Origin: Acinetobacter sp. ANC 4169
Lineage (GTDB): Bacteria; Pseudomonadota; Gammaproteobacteria; Pseudomonadales; Moraxellaceae
Assembly: GCF_002135355.1 (NCBI RefSeq)
Contig: NZ_NEGE01000010.1
Span: 70,287-134,286, forward strand
Direction: 5' to 3'
DNA: 64,000 nucleotides
Part shown: positions 49,739 to 57,515 of the stretch, in pieces
Position numbering within the stretch: position 1 is the stretch's first letter
How the letters are laid out: every line of letters starts with the position of its first letter
Position numbers and translations under genes: made by a program
Notes under the pieces: generated by a model
Databases searched by the model: none
Seen by the model: only the letters and a program-made list of their open reading frames with translations
Told to the model about the DNA's origin: nothing

Positions 49739-50187
49739 TGGCAATTCAACGTTCTGGACGCTTTGAGCGTATCAAAAAACCATTAAAAAGTGACATGAAT
49801 GTCGTGCCTTATATCGACGTCATGCTGGTGCTTTTAGTAATTTTCATGGTCACAGCACCCATGATTACGACCGGGGTAAAAGTTGATTTGCCTCAAGCCA
49901 ATGGCACGCCCATGCAGGCCGAAGACCGCCCTGCCATTGTCACGCTTGAAACAGATGGCACTATTAAACTGGAAGATAAATCACATAGTAATGATGTGCT
50001 CACACTCGATGAATTAAAAGCTGTGCTGACTGAATCGCAACGTGAAGCGTCAGCACAGAAAAAACAGATGAGCGTACTGATTAACGGCAGTGAATCTCGT
50101 CCTTATGGTGAAGTCATGAAACTCATGTCTGCCCTACAGGATGCAGGATTAACTCAAGTAGGTTTACTGACTGAGCCATTAAAATAA
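49738..50187 (+). CDS. tolR: Tol-Pal system protein TolR
   Basis: A 149-residue ExbD/TolR protein. The single membrane helix has the essential protonatable Asp (NVVPYIDVMLVLLVIFMVTAP, Asp at about residue 28). A periplasmic domain follows. It partners TolQ in the proton channel. The start overlaps the tolQ stop. Confidence 0.96.
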   Translation: MAIQRSGRFERIKKPLKSDMNVVPYIDVMLVLLVIFMVTAPMITTGVKVDLPQANGTPMQAEDRPAIVTLETDGTIKLEDKSHSNDVLTLDELKAVLTESQREASAQKKQMSVLINGSESRPYGEVMKLMSALQDAGLTQVGLLTEPLK

Positions 50188-50190
50188 TTT

Positions 50191-51474
50191 ATGAAAGATT
50201 TCACAAAGCCACAATCTAAAGAAAAAACGATTGCGCTTGGATTTACCATCGGTGTCCATGTGGTGGCAATGACTGGCTTACTTTTTTTAGGCATGAGTAA
50301 ACCACCTGAGCCTCCTAAAAAGATCACGACGGTTTTAGTTAAACCGGAAGATTTACTGCCGCCGCAACCTTTAGAGCAAACGGATTCAGTAGAAACTGCA
50401 CATGAAAAAGTTGCTGAACAGGTGCAACAAACAGCCAAGCCAAGTGTGGAACCTGCTCCGGTTATTCCGGTTACTCAACCTACACCTCCGACACCAGCAC
50501 CAAAACAACCTGATACCAATAAAGCGGCTCAACAAGCCAAAGCCGCTGCTGAAGCAATGCAAAAAGCTGAGCAACAAGCTGCGGAAAATGCAAAAGTCGC
50601 TGCAGCAAATAAATTAAAAGCCCAAGCTGAGGCAGCTGAAAAAGCCAATGCAAAAGCTGCGGCTCAAGCTAAGGCCGATGCTGCTGCAAAAGCGGAAGCA
50701 GATGCCAAACGTAAAGTAGATCAGGCTGAACGTGCGAAAGCAGAAAAAGTAAAAGCGGATGCATTAAGAAAGGCGGAAGCGGATAAACAGCGCGCTGAAA
50801 CCGCGGCAAAAGCCAAAACTGATGCTGCAAATAAAGCCAAGGCTGAAGCGGTTGCAAAAGCGAAAGCCGATGCAGCTAACAAGGCAAAAGCTGACGCTGC
50901 TGCGAAGGCGAAAACTGACGCTGCGAATAAAGCCAAAGCGGATGCTGCTGCAAAAGCGAAAGCCGATGCGGCTAATAAGGCAAAAGCGGATGCTGCTGCA
51001 AAAGCTAAAATTGATGCTGCGAATAAAGCCAAAGCGGATGCTGCTGCAAAAGCGAAAGCAGACGCTGCAAATAAAGCTAAAGCTGATGCTGCGAATAAAG
51101 CGAAAGCCGATGCTGAAGCCAGAGAAAGAGCAGCGGAAGAAGCTAAAGCATCTGCAGCAAAACAGGCTGCGGAAGAAGCCGCGACTAAAAAAGCTGAAGC
51201 AAAGAAAATTGCATCATCTGCGAAACGTGATTTTGAAAATAAAATTAAACGAGCATGGGATATTCCAAGTGGTTCATCAGGTCAAAAAGCTACTGCCCGC
51301 GTGACTTTAAGTGATAGCGGTTCAGTTCAATCGGTGATTGTAAATTCTAGTGATCCAGACATGAAAGCCAGTGTGGAAGCAGCCGTTCGGTCAGCAGCTC
51401 CCTACCCAATGCCTTCTGACCCAGATGCACGCCGTGAAGCAAGAACCTTTACTTCAACCTTTACCGCAAAATAA
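50191..51474 (+). CDS. tolA: Tol-Pal system envelope-spanning protein TolA
   Basis: A 427-residue protein. Residues 13-33 form the membrane anchor (IALGFTIGVHVVAMTGLLFL). A Pro-rich hinge follows, then a very long Ala/Lys helical arm (about 110-330) and a C-terminal TolB/Pal-binding domain (KRAWDIPSGSSGQ to the FTSTFTAK end). The arm is made of repeated ADAAAKAKADAANKAK units encoded by near-exact DNA repeats, so its length could vary between strains. It links the energised inner membrane complex to the outer membrane. Confidence 0.95.
   Translation: MKDFTKPQSKEKTIALGFTIGVHVVAMTGLLFLGMSKPPEPPKKITTVLVKPEDLLPPQPLEQTDSVETAHEKVAEQVQQTAKPSVEPAPVIPVTQPTPPTPAPKQPDTNKAAQQAKAAAEAMQKAEQQAAENAKVAAANKLKAQAEAAEKANAKAAAQAKADAAAKAEADAKRKVDQAERAKAEKVKADALRKAEADKQRAETAAKAKTDAANKAKAEAVAKAKADAANKAKADAAAKAKTDAANKAKADAAAKAKADAANKAKADAAAKAKIDAANKAKADAAAKAKADAANKAKADAANKAKADAEARERAAEEAKASAAKQAAEEAATKKAEAKKIASSAKRDFENKIKRAWDIPSGSSGQKATARVTLSDSGSVQSVIVNSSDPDMKASVEAAVRSAAPYPMPSDPDARREARTFTSTFTAK
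50809..51115 (+). repeat. Tandem DNA repeats in the tolA helical arm
   Basis: Roughly 300 bases made of imperfect 30- and 60-base units that encode KAKADAANKAKADAA. Copies differ mainly at silent positions. Such an array can expand or contract in frame by recombination or slippage. Confidence 0.8.
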
Positions 51475-51480
51475 AACCTA

Positions 51481-51515
51481 AACCGCATCAATTTTCGATT
51501 GATGCGGTATTTTTT
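51481..51515 (+). terminator. Terminator after tolA
   Basis: ACCGCATCAA pairs with TTGATGCGGT around TTTTCGA, followed by ATTTTTTG. Confidence 0.85.
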
Positions 51516-51677
51516 GATCTTTAAACTATGGATTCAAGAAATAGATGAAATTTTCGTCACTTTTCACAGTCTAATAACAGTTTAGTCATCATGATGTGCT
51601 TCCAATCATTCAAAATCATGCCATTATGTGACACAAGCAAATTCACAATAATTTACATCTTTTAGAGTACGTAGCAG

Positions 51678-52964
51678 ATGATGGAAATGACGCGTAAACA
51701 TCTACTTTGCCTGACCATTTTGACCGCTTTAAGCCCGGTATTTGCCACGCAATCCTATGCACAATTGCATCTGGAAATTGCCAAGGCCCCTGAAGAAGCG
51801 CCAAAGATTGCCATTATTCCGTTTAATAATGATCAAAGTATTTATCCAATCGTCGAAAACGACCTGAACCGTTCAGGTAAATTTAGCAGTGCTTCAAAGA
51901 ACCTCCCTGCAACAGCGAGTATGAATACTCCAAATGCTGAAGCATGGAAAGCTGCCGGGGTTCCTTATGTAGTGACCGGTACAGTAAAAGCCACGGATAA
52001 TGGCAGTTTTGAAGTTCATTATCAGCTTTATGATGTAGAAAAACAGCAGTATCTATTAAATGAATTATTGACTGTCCCTGCGTCACGTATCCGCCAAGCC
52101 GGACACATGATCAGTGATGCAATTTATCAGGCATTAACCGGTATTCCTGGCGATTTTAGCGGTCGTATTGCCTATGTACTACGTAACCCTGCAACCCCTG
52201 AACAGCGCTATACCCTACAAATTGCCGATACCGACGGTGAACAGCCAAAAACCATTCTAACTTCCCGTGATCCGATTCTGTCACCAGCCTGGACCCCAGA
52301 CGCGAAAAAAATTGCTTACGTTTCATTTGAAACCAAACGTCCAGCCATTTATGTACAGGACCTGGCTACAGGAAAACGTGAAAAACTGGCCAGTTTCCGT
52401 GGGCTAAATGGTGCACCGAGCTTCTCACCGGATGGCAAAAGCATGCTGTTTACAGCTTCTATGCATGGCAATCCTGAAATCTATCAAATGAATCTGGATA
52501 CGCGTGAACTACAGCGTATGACCAATGACAGTGCCATTGACACTGAAGCACGTTATGCTCCAGATGGTAAATCTTTTATTTTCACCTCTGACCGCGGTGG
52601 TTCACCACAAATCTATACCTATAGTTTTGCTAATGCTTCGGCAAAACGCCTAACCTTCCGTGGAGCATTTAATGCCCGTGGTACATTAAGTGCTGATGGT
52701 AAAAAAGTTGCACTGGTCCATCGTCCAAGCGGTAGTAATTACAAAGTTGCCATTCAGGACATCAACACTGGTATTACCAACATTCTTACCCCGACTAGTC
52801 TGGATGAGTCACCAAGTTTCTCGCCAAATGGTCAAATGGTGGTCTATGCAACCCGTGAAGGAAATCGTGGTTTATTGTCGATCATGTCACTGGATGGTCG
52901 TTTCCGCATGAATTTACCAAGTGAACAGGGCGAAGTTCGTGAACCAGCCTGGGCACCTAAATAA
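51678..52964 (+). CDS. tolB: Tol-Pal system periplasmic protein TolB
   Basis: A 428-residue periplasmic protein with a signal peptide ending near TQSYAQ. The N-terminal domain is followed by a six-bladed beta-propeller whose repeats are seen as SPAWTPDAKKIAYVSFE, PSFSPDGKSMLFTA, ARYAPDGKSFIFTSDRGG and PSFSPNGQMVVYATREG. It couples TolA with Pal during outer membrane constriction. It has its own promoter region after the tolA terminator. The ATG at 51678 or 51681 may be used. Confidence 0.96.
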   Translation: MMEMTRKHLLCLTILTALSPVFATQSYAQLHLEIAKAPEEAPKIAIIPFNNDQSIYPIVENDLNRSGKFSSASKNLPATASMNTPNAEAWKAAGVPYVVTGTVKATDNGSFEVHYQLYDVEKQQYLLNELLTVPASRIRQAGHMISDAIYQALTGIPGDFSGRIAYVLRNPATPEQRYTLQIADTDGEQPKTILTSRDPILSPAWTPDAKKIAYVSFETKRPAIYVQDLATGKREKLASFRGLNGAPSFSPDGKSMLFTASMHGNPEIYQMNLDTRELQRMTNDSAIDTEARYAPDGKSFIFTSDRGGSPQIYTYSFANASAKRLTFRGAFNARGTLSADGKKVALVHRPSGSNYKVAIQDINTGITNILTPTSLDESPSFSPNGQMVVYATREGNRGLLSIMSLDGRFRMNLPSEQGEVREPAWAPK

Positions 52965-53020
52965 CAATTTGATCGAATAAATTTTATTAATCTAAAGCAA
53001 TGATAATCATGGAGATAAAG

Positions 53021-53590
53021 ATGAAAGCAGTTCAATTATTGGTTCTTCCAGTTCTGGCAACAGCCTTGGTGATGACTGGATGTGCCAGCCGCAAGCCTGC
53101 CGCTGAAATTCAAGCAGGACAAAACCCGAGTGAAGCGACTACCGTAAATACTGAAGGCTTAAGTGAAGATGCTGCCTTGAATGCACAAAACCTGGCAGGT
53201 GCATCATCTAAAGGTGTGACTGCGGCAAATAAAGCATTTTTAGCCAAGCGCGTGGTTCACTTTGACTATGACAGCAGCGAATTGTCAAACGAAGACTATC
53301 AAACCCTTCAGGCACATGCGCAATTCCTTGTCGCCAATGCCAATTCAAAAGTGGCTTTAACAGGTCATACCGATGAACGCGGCACACGTGAATACAATAT
53401 GGCTTTGGGTGAGCGTCGTGCCAAAGCAGTAGAAAGCTTCCTGATTACCAATGGCGTTGCTGCAACCCAATTGGAAGCGGTAAGCTATGGTAAGGAAATG
53501 CCAATCAATGCAGGTCATGACGAAAATGCATGGAAAGAAAACCGCCGTGTAGAAATTAACTACGAAGCAGTTCCGCCATTATTAAAATAA
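53021..53590 (+). CDS. pal: Peptidoglycan-associated lipoprotein Pal
   Basis: A 189-residue outer membrane lipoprotein. I start it at MKAVQLLVLPV (53021) because GGAG lies 7 bases upstream, and in-frame ATG codons at 53000 and 53009 would spoil the signal peptide. The lipobox is MTGC with Cys21. The C-terminal OmpA-like domain binds peptidoglycan (HFDYDSSELSNEDYQTL and TGHTDERGTREYNMALGERR). It is the final gene of the Tol-Pal locus. Confidence 0.96.
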   Translation: MKAVQLLVLPVLATALVMTGCASRKPAAEIQAGQNPSEATTVNTEGLSEDAALNAQNLAGASSKGVTAANKAFLAKRVVHFDYDSSELSNEDYQTLQAHAQFLVANANSKVALTGHTDERGTREYNMALGERRAKAVESFLITNGVAATQLEAVSYGKEMPINAGHDENAWKENRRVEINYEAVPPLLK

Positions 53591-53600
53591 TGGTTCTGAT

Positions 53601-53633
53601 AAAAAAGCGCTCAAGTTGAGCGCTTTTTTTATA
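53601..53633 (+). terminator. Terminator after pal
   Basis: AAAAAAGCGCTCAA pairs with TTGAGCGCTTTTTT around G. It also lies downstream of the convergent small gene. Confidence 0.9.
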
Positions 53634-53647
53634 TCTTACCAAGAATT

Positions 53648-53842
53648 TTAAACCTTTTCAGATTCATTAGATTCTTCTTTTGGATGTTGCATGGATTCAA
53701 TCAGATCGTGCTTATTGAATTCTTTATATTCCGCTTTCGCTTCATAGCCTTTCCAGGCTTCTTTCACTTTTTCGGCAGAAATATCATCTAAATTCATAGC
53801 TTCATTTGGCGTTGGAGTCGCATCAAACTTTTGCGTTGTCAT
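53648..53842 (-). CDS. Small acidic/basic conserved protein (64 aa)
   Basis: A 64-residue cytosolic protein starting MTTQKFDATPTPNEAM at 53842, with AGGAG 8 bases upstream; a longer start at 53899 is less likely. It is rich in Glu and Lys (AEKVKEAWKGYEAKAEYKEF) and probably helical. No family name can be given. It is convergent with pal and divergent from fbp. Confidence 0.72.
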   Translation of the reverse strand: MTTQKFDATPTPNEAMNLDDISAEKVKEAWKGYEAKAEYKEFNKHDLIESMQHPKEESNESEKV

Positions 53843-54028
53843 AACTGTGCTCCTATCACGTTTTCCATAACCTATAAATCTCAACATAGCATTTTCCACA
53901 GAACTTACAAGAGTAAAATCGCGACAAATAGTCGAGTTTAATTGTTCTTTTGCTGCATTCTCATCTAAAATAGTTGCCCATATTCTTTTGATAAGTTTTT
54001 ATCATTTTCTACTTGGAGTTTTCCTGTC

Positions 54029-55003
54029 ATGTCATACCTCACCCTTTCCCAATATTTACAACAACAAAACGGGAATCTGACACCTGAGCTAGCTCAAGTT
54101 ATTGAAACAATTGGTAATACATGTAAAGACATCGATCAATTATTGCAAAAAGGTGCTTTAGCTGGCGTTCTAGGTAGTGCACAACACGAAAATGTTCAAG
54201 GTGAAGAACAAAAGAAACTGGACGTTATTTCAAATGATTATTTAATTGATGCGTTAAAAGTACATGCTGAAGTTGGCGGTTTAGCATCTGAAGAATTAGA
54301 TGAATTCACTCCTGCCCAAGAAAATGGTAAATATCTTGTATTGTTTGACCCGTTGGATGGTTCTAGCAACATCGACATCAACATGTGTGTAGGTACTATT
54401 TTCTCAATCCTGCCTGCAAAACATGCTGTAACACAAGCTGAAGACTTCTTGCAAGCAGGTACTAACCAGGTTGCAGCAGGTTATGTGCTCTATGGTCCAT
54501 CTACCATGATGGCGCTTACGGTGGGTGCTGGGGTGGTATTCTTTACTTTTGACCCTGAAACCAAAGAATTCTTGCTCACTAAAGATGCCATTACCGTTGC
54601 TGCTGATACTAAAGAATATGCCATCAATGCCTCTAACCAGCGTCACTGGGAAGCGCCGGTAAAACGTTATATCGACGAATTACTTGCAGGTAAGACAGGC
54701 CCGCGTGAAAAAGACTTTAACATGCGTTGGGTGGCGTGTATGGTGGGTGATATTCACCGCATTCTTTGCCGTAGCGGTATCTTTATGTACCCATATGACA
54801 CTAAAGATCCGAAAAAAGCCGGCCGTTTACGTTTAATGTATGAAGCAAACCCGATGAGTATGCTGATGGAACAGGCAGGCGGCGCATCTACAACTGGTCG
54901 TGTACGTATTTTAGAGATTCAGCCGACTGAACTTCATCAACGCGTACCTGTGGTGATTGGTTCTAAAAATGAAGTTGACCTCGTAACTCGCTACCATAAT
55001 TAA
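54029..55003 (+). CDS. fbp: Fructose-1,6-bisphosphatase class I
   Basis: A 324-residue gluconeogenic enzyme that hydrolyses fructose 1,6-bisphosphate. The metal-binding motif is [20 protein letters not shown], and the substrate region includes [15 protein letters not shown] and [20 protein letters not shown]. The length equals the family norm. Acinetobacter usually grows on acids and needs this gene. It starts at ATG 54029 after TTGGAGTTTTCC. The methyltransferase gene follows 54 bases later. Confidence 0.97.
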   Translation: MSYLTLSQYLQQQNGNLTPELAQVIETIGNTCKDIDQLLQKGALAGVLGSAQHENVQGEEQKKLDVISNDYLIDALKVHAEVGGLASEELDEFTPAQENGKYLVLFDPLDGSSNIDINMCVGTIFSILPAKHAVTQAEDFLQAGTNQVAAGYVLYGPSTMMALTVGAGVVFFTFDPETKEFLLTKDAITVAADTKEYAINASNQRHWEAPVKRYIDELLAGKTGPREKDFNMRWVACMVGDIHRILCRSGIFMYPYDTKDPKKAGRLRLMYEANPMSMLMEQAGGASTTGRVRILEIQPTELHQRVPVVIGSKNEVDLVTRYHN

Positions 55004-55057
55004 TTTTTTATAGCGGAAGTAAGTCCTGATGACTTGCTTCCGTGGATTTGATCTCCC

Positions 55058-55834
55058 ATGCCTACTATTTTTCTAGAATCAAAAGATAATCCTAAAATTA
55101 AGCATTTACGCGGCTTAATTGAGCAAAATTCATATCGTAAAAAACAAGGCCAAACTGTACTTGAAGGCACCCATTTATGTTTGGCCTGGTTAGCAGAAGA
55201 TAGAAAAATCAAATCTATTTTTACCACCGAACAGGCACTCAATCATCCCGATTTTGACCGGATTGCAGAACAATACCAAGGTGCAGTGTTTATCATTAGT
55301 GAGTCTTTATATAAAGACTTGAGTACCTTAGGCACTACCCTTGCATGTCTTGCCATTGTCGATTTACCCAGTTCACGCCATGCCCTCGATTTTACAGCTG
55401 ACACCTTGATTCTGGAAAATATCCAAGATCCGGGCAATGTCGGTACTTTGCTCCGCTCTGCAGCTGCAGCAGGTATTCAGCAAATTGTCTGTACCAAAGG
55501 TTCAGCTTCACTGTGGTCGCCACGGGTACTGCGTGCCGGAATGGGTGCACATTTTTCCTTGCACACTTATGAAAATGTGACACTTGAAGATATTTTGGAT
55601 CAATTCAAGATTCCTGTTTACGTGACCAGTTCACATGAATCAGAGAGCTTATATTCCAAGGATTTAACCAAATCCTGTGTCTGGATTTTAGGCAATGAAG
55701 GTCAAGGTGTTTCTGAATACGCCCTTGCACATGCACAAGCAGTTTCCATCCCTCAACCGGGTGGACAAGAGTCTCTAAATGTTGCTATTGCAGGGTCTAT
55801 ATGTTTCTTTGAAATGGTACGCCAACGCTTATAA
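55058..55834 (+). CDS. SpoU/TrmH family RNA 2'-O-methyltransferase
   Basis: A 258-residue enzyme with an N-terminal substrate-binding domain (FLESKDNPKIKHLRGLIEQ) and a C-terminal SPOUT knot. The three SpoU motifs are LENIQDPGNVGTLLRSAAAA, ILGNEGQGVSEYAL and IPQPGGQESLNVAIAGSI. It probably 2'-O-methylates tRNA or rRNA; the exact target is not clear. It lies just after fbp and may be co-transcribed. Confidence 0.93.
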   Translation: MPTIFLESKDNPKIKHLRGLIEQNSYRKKQGQTVLEGTHLCLAWLAEDRKIKSIFTTEQALNHPDFDRIAEQYQGAVFIISESLYKDLSTLGTTLACLAIVDLPSSRHALDFTADTLILENIQDPGNVGTLLRSAAAAGIQQIVCTKGSASLWSPRVLRAGMGAHFSLHTYENVTLEDILDQFKIPVYVTSSHESESLYSKDLTKSCVWILGNEGQGVSEYALAHAQAVSIPQPGGQESLNVAIAGSICFFEMVRQRL

Positions 55835-55980
55835 ATCTGATCTTTCGTTACTTTATTTTAAACTTCCCTCATCCATGTTTAAAAATAGATTACACTAGAA
55901 AAATAATAATTTTTTTGTCAACCAAACCATTATTTCCTACGTTATAGATATATGAATATGGAAATAATGGTGGGTATCCA

Positions 55981-56616
55981 ATGACAGGATTTTCCATCTC
56001 TATGGATTCAGCACCGAAGTCGTCTCAGTCGGAAAATTTAAGTACTCTGAAGAGTACGGCTGAACAACGCCTGAAAATTTTCATGCAGGATGTGACTGGA
56101 CGTGCTTTAGTGATGATGGAAAGTGCAACTCAGGGTCAACAAGGCATTGCGATGGATCTCGTGCAGGAAGCGTTCATTTCCTTGCATAAGGCATATGCAG
56201 ATAAGTCGACTGATGAGTGGTATCCCCTGTTTTACACCATCTTAAACCATAAACTGCAAGACTGGCGTAGAAAAGAAGTCCGCCGAGCACAACCTTTTTC
56301 TTTTTTTAAAAAGGTCAGCTTGGATGATGACGATATCGAACTGAATGATATTGTTGATGAAAGTACACCTAGTCCATTCGATTTTCTTGATCAAGCCGTG
56401 ACTGCCGAAGAAATACAGGAAGCTATCGCTCAGCTTCCTGTTCGCCAGCAACAAGCTTTCATGCTGCGTGCTTGGGAAGGTTTTGATACACACACGACTG
56501 CACAAATTATGCAATGCAGTGAAGGTAGTGTAAAAACCCATTATCACCGTGCTATTCAAGGTCTCCGAGCTTCTTTAGCACATTTGAATCCATATCGTGG
56601 AGGGTCATCCGAATGA
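55981..56616 (+). CDS. RNA polymerase sigma factor, sigma-70 family (ECF-like)
   Basis: A 211-residue sigma factor. Region 2 includes ALVMMESATQGQQGIAMDLV, QEAFISLHKAYADK and YTILNHKLQDWRRKEVRR. Region 4 is LPVRQQQAFMLRAWEGFDTH with the HTH TTAQIMQCSEGSVKTHYHRA. It starts after GGTGGGTATCCA. Its stop overlaps the next start (ATGA), placing it in a three-gene operon with a small membrane protein and a DUF3106-type protein. Targets are unknown. The N-terminal extension of about 25 residues is Ser-rich. Confidence 0.92.
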   Translation: MTGFSISMDSAPKSSQSENLSTLKSTAEQRLKIFMQDVTGRALVMMESATQGQQGIAMDLVQEAFISLHKAYADKSTDEWYPLFYTILNHKLQDWRRKEVRRAQPFSFFKKVSLDDDDIELNDIVDESTPSPFDFLDQAVTAEEIQEAIAQLPVRQQQAFMLRAWEGFDTHTTAQIMQCSEGSVKTHYHRAIQGLRASLAHLNPYRGGSSE

Positions 56617-56933
56617 AGCAAGATGATTTCTTAAAACAAGTTACTTCCAAACTCGATGGACTCGCACAACATCACAAAGCCAAACCTGCTGTGATGAATC
56701 ATGTCATTGAAGAAATTCAAGCGCGAGAAACATCCCGTTATGGACTTTGGAAAATGTCAGGTTTTGCGCTTGCCGCTGCAATTGCAGGATTCGTGGTGTT
56801 CCCAAATTCCATTGAAATGGCAACAAAACCTCAAAATCAAGTTGTGGTGACCCCAAAACTATCTCCGCAAATGGTTGAAGATTTGGAGATGCTCATGGTT
56901 TTAGGTGAGGATAAGGTTCCACATGGCAGCTAA
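56613..56933 (+). CDS. Small membrane protein, possible anti-sigma partner
   Basis: A 106-residue protein with one membrane segment (LWKMSGFALAAAIAGFVVFP, about residues 44-63). The cytosolic N-terminal part is helical (FLKQVTSKLDGLAQHHKAKP) and a periplasmic tail follows. It overlaps the sigma gene stop by 4 bases, a position commonly held by anti-sigma factors. No zinc-binding HxxxCxxC motif is visible, so the role is inferred only from topology and position. Confidence 0.72.
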   Translation: MKQDDFLKQVTSKLDGLAQHHKAKPAVMNHVIEEIQARETSRYGLWKMSGFALAAAIAGFVVFPNSIEMATKPQNQVVVTPKLSPQMVEDLEMLMVLGEDKVPHGS

Positions 56934-57327
56934 AAAATTAGCATTTGCTTTTTGTGCTCTCGGATTTTTACAAACCAGCTTTGCTGGCTTTGAACGTTTT
57001 TGGATTTTTTCCAAAGATGCTGACACACAAATAGCAGAAACTTGGGATACATTATCGGATAGTGAACAGCGCGCGCTTATTCAACGCTATCAATCACTTA
57101 AAGAAATACCTGAAGCACAAGGCACAACCCTACAGCAACGTATGGATTGGTTTACCCAGCTTCCAGAGCAAGAAAAACAAAAAATGCGTGAAACCTGGCA
57201 AAAAATGAGCAGCCAAGAACGTAAAGAGTTGGGTATCCGTATGCAAAAGGCAACACCGGAAGAACGACCTCTGATTCGCGCTGAATATATCAGTAAATAT
57301 TTACAACCTCAGACCGTCAGTCACTAA
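56923..57327 (+). CDS. DUF3106-like secreted protein
   Basis: A 134-residue secreted protein starting MAAKKLAFAFCALG at 56923, overlapping the previous gene by 11 bases. The signal peptide ends near TSFAGF. The mature part is made of helical segments with the family-like patterns WDTLSDSEQRALIQRYQSLK and WFTQLPEQEKQKMRETWQKM, and ends with RAEYISKYLQPQ. It probably acts as a periplasmic sensor or accessory of the sigma operon; that is inference. The 5' overlap supports co-translation. Confidence 0.82.
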   Translation: MAAKKLAFAFCALGFLQTSFAGFERFWIFSKDADTQIAETWDTLSDSEQRALIQRYQSLKEIPEAQGTTLQQRMDWFTQLPEQEKQKMRETWQKMSSQERKELGIRMQKATPEERPLIRAEYISKYLQPQTVSH

Positions 57328-57338
57328 ATAACCATGAT

Positions 57339-57372
57339 AAACAATGGCTCTCAAAGAGAGTTATTGTTTTTA
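57339..57372 (+). terminator. Terminator after the sigma factor operon
   Basis: AAACAAT-GG-CTCTC pairs with GAGAG-TT-ATTGTTT around AAA, followed by a T-rich run. Confidence 0.75.
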
Positions 57373-57477
57373 TTTTAATATTTAAGCTTTGTTATTTCTC
57401 AAACCACACTATTTTATTTCAATCATTACCTATGATTATTCATTAATTTTCATAGTCATTAATAAAGTACATATAAT

Positions 57478-57510
57478 AAAAAAGCCTCATTAATGAGGCT
57501 TTTTTTATTA
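57478..57510 (-). terminator. Terminator after the CSLREA protein genes
   Basis: AAAAAAGCCTCATT pairs with AATGAGGCTTTTTT. It lies directly downstream of the minus-strand pair. Confidence 0.9.
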
Positions 57511-57515
57511 GGGTA

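Noticed and set aside
50402..51304. Alternative frames across the tolA repeats
   Set aside because: Low-complexity Lys/Ala repeats open several frames by chance; the tolA frame has the anchor and C-terminal domain.
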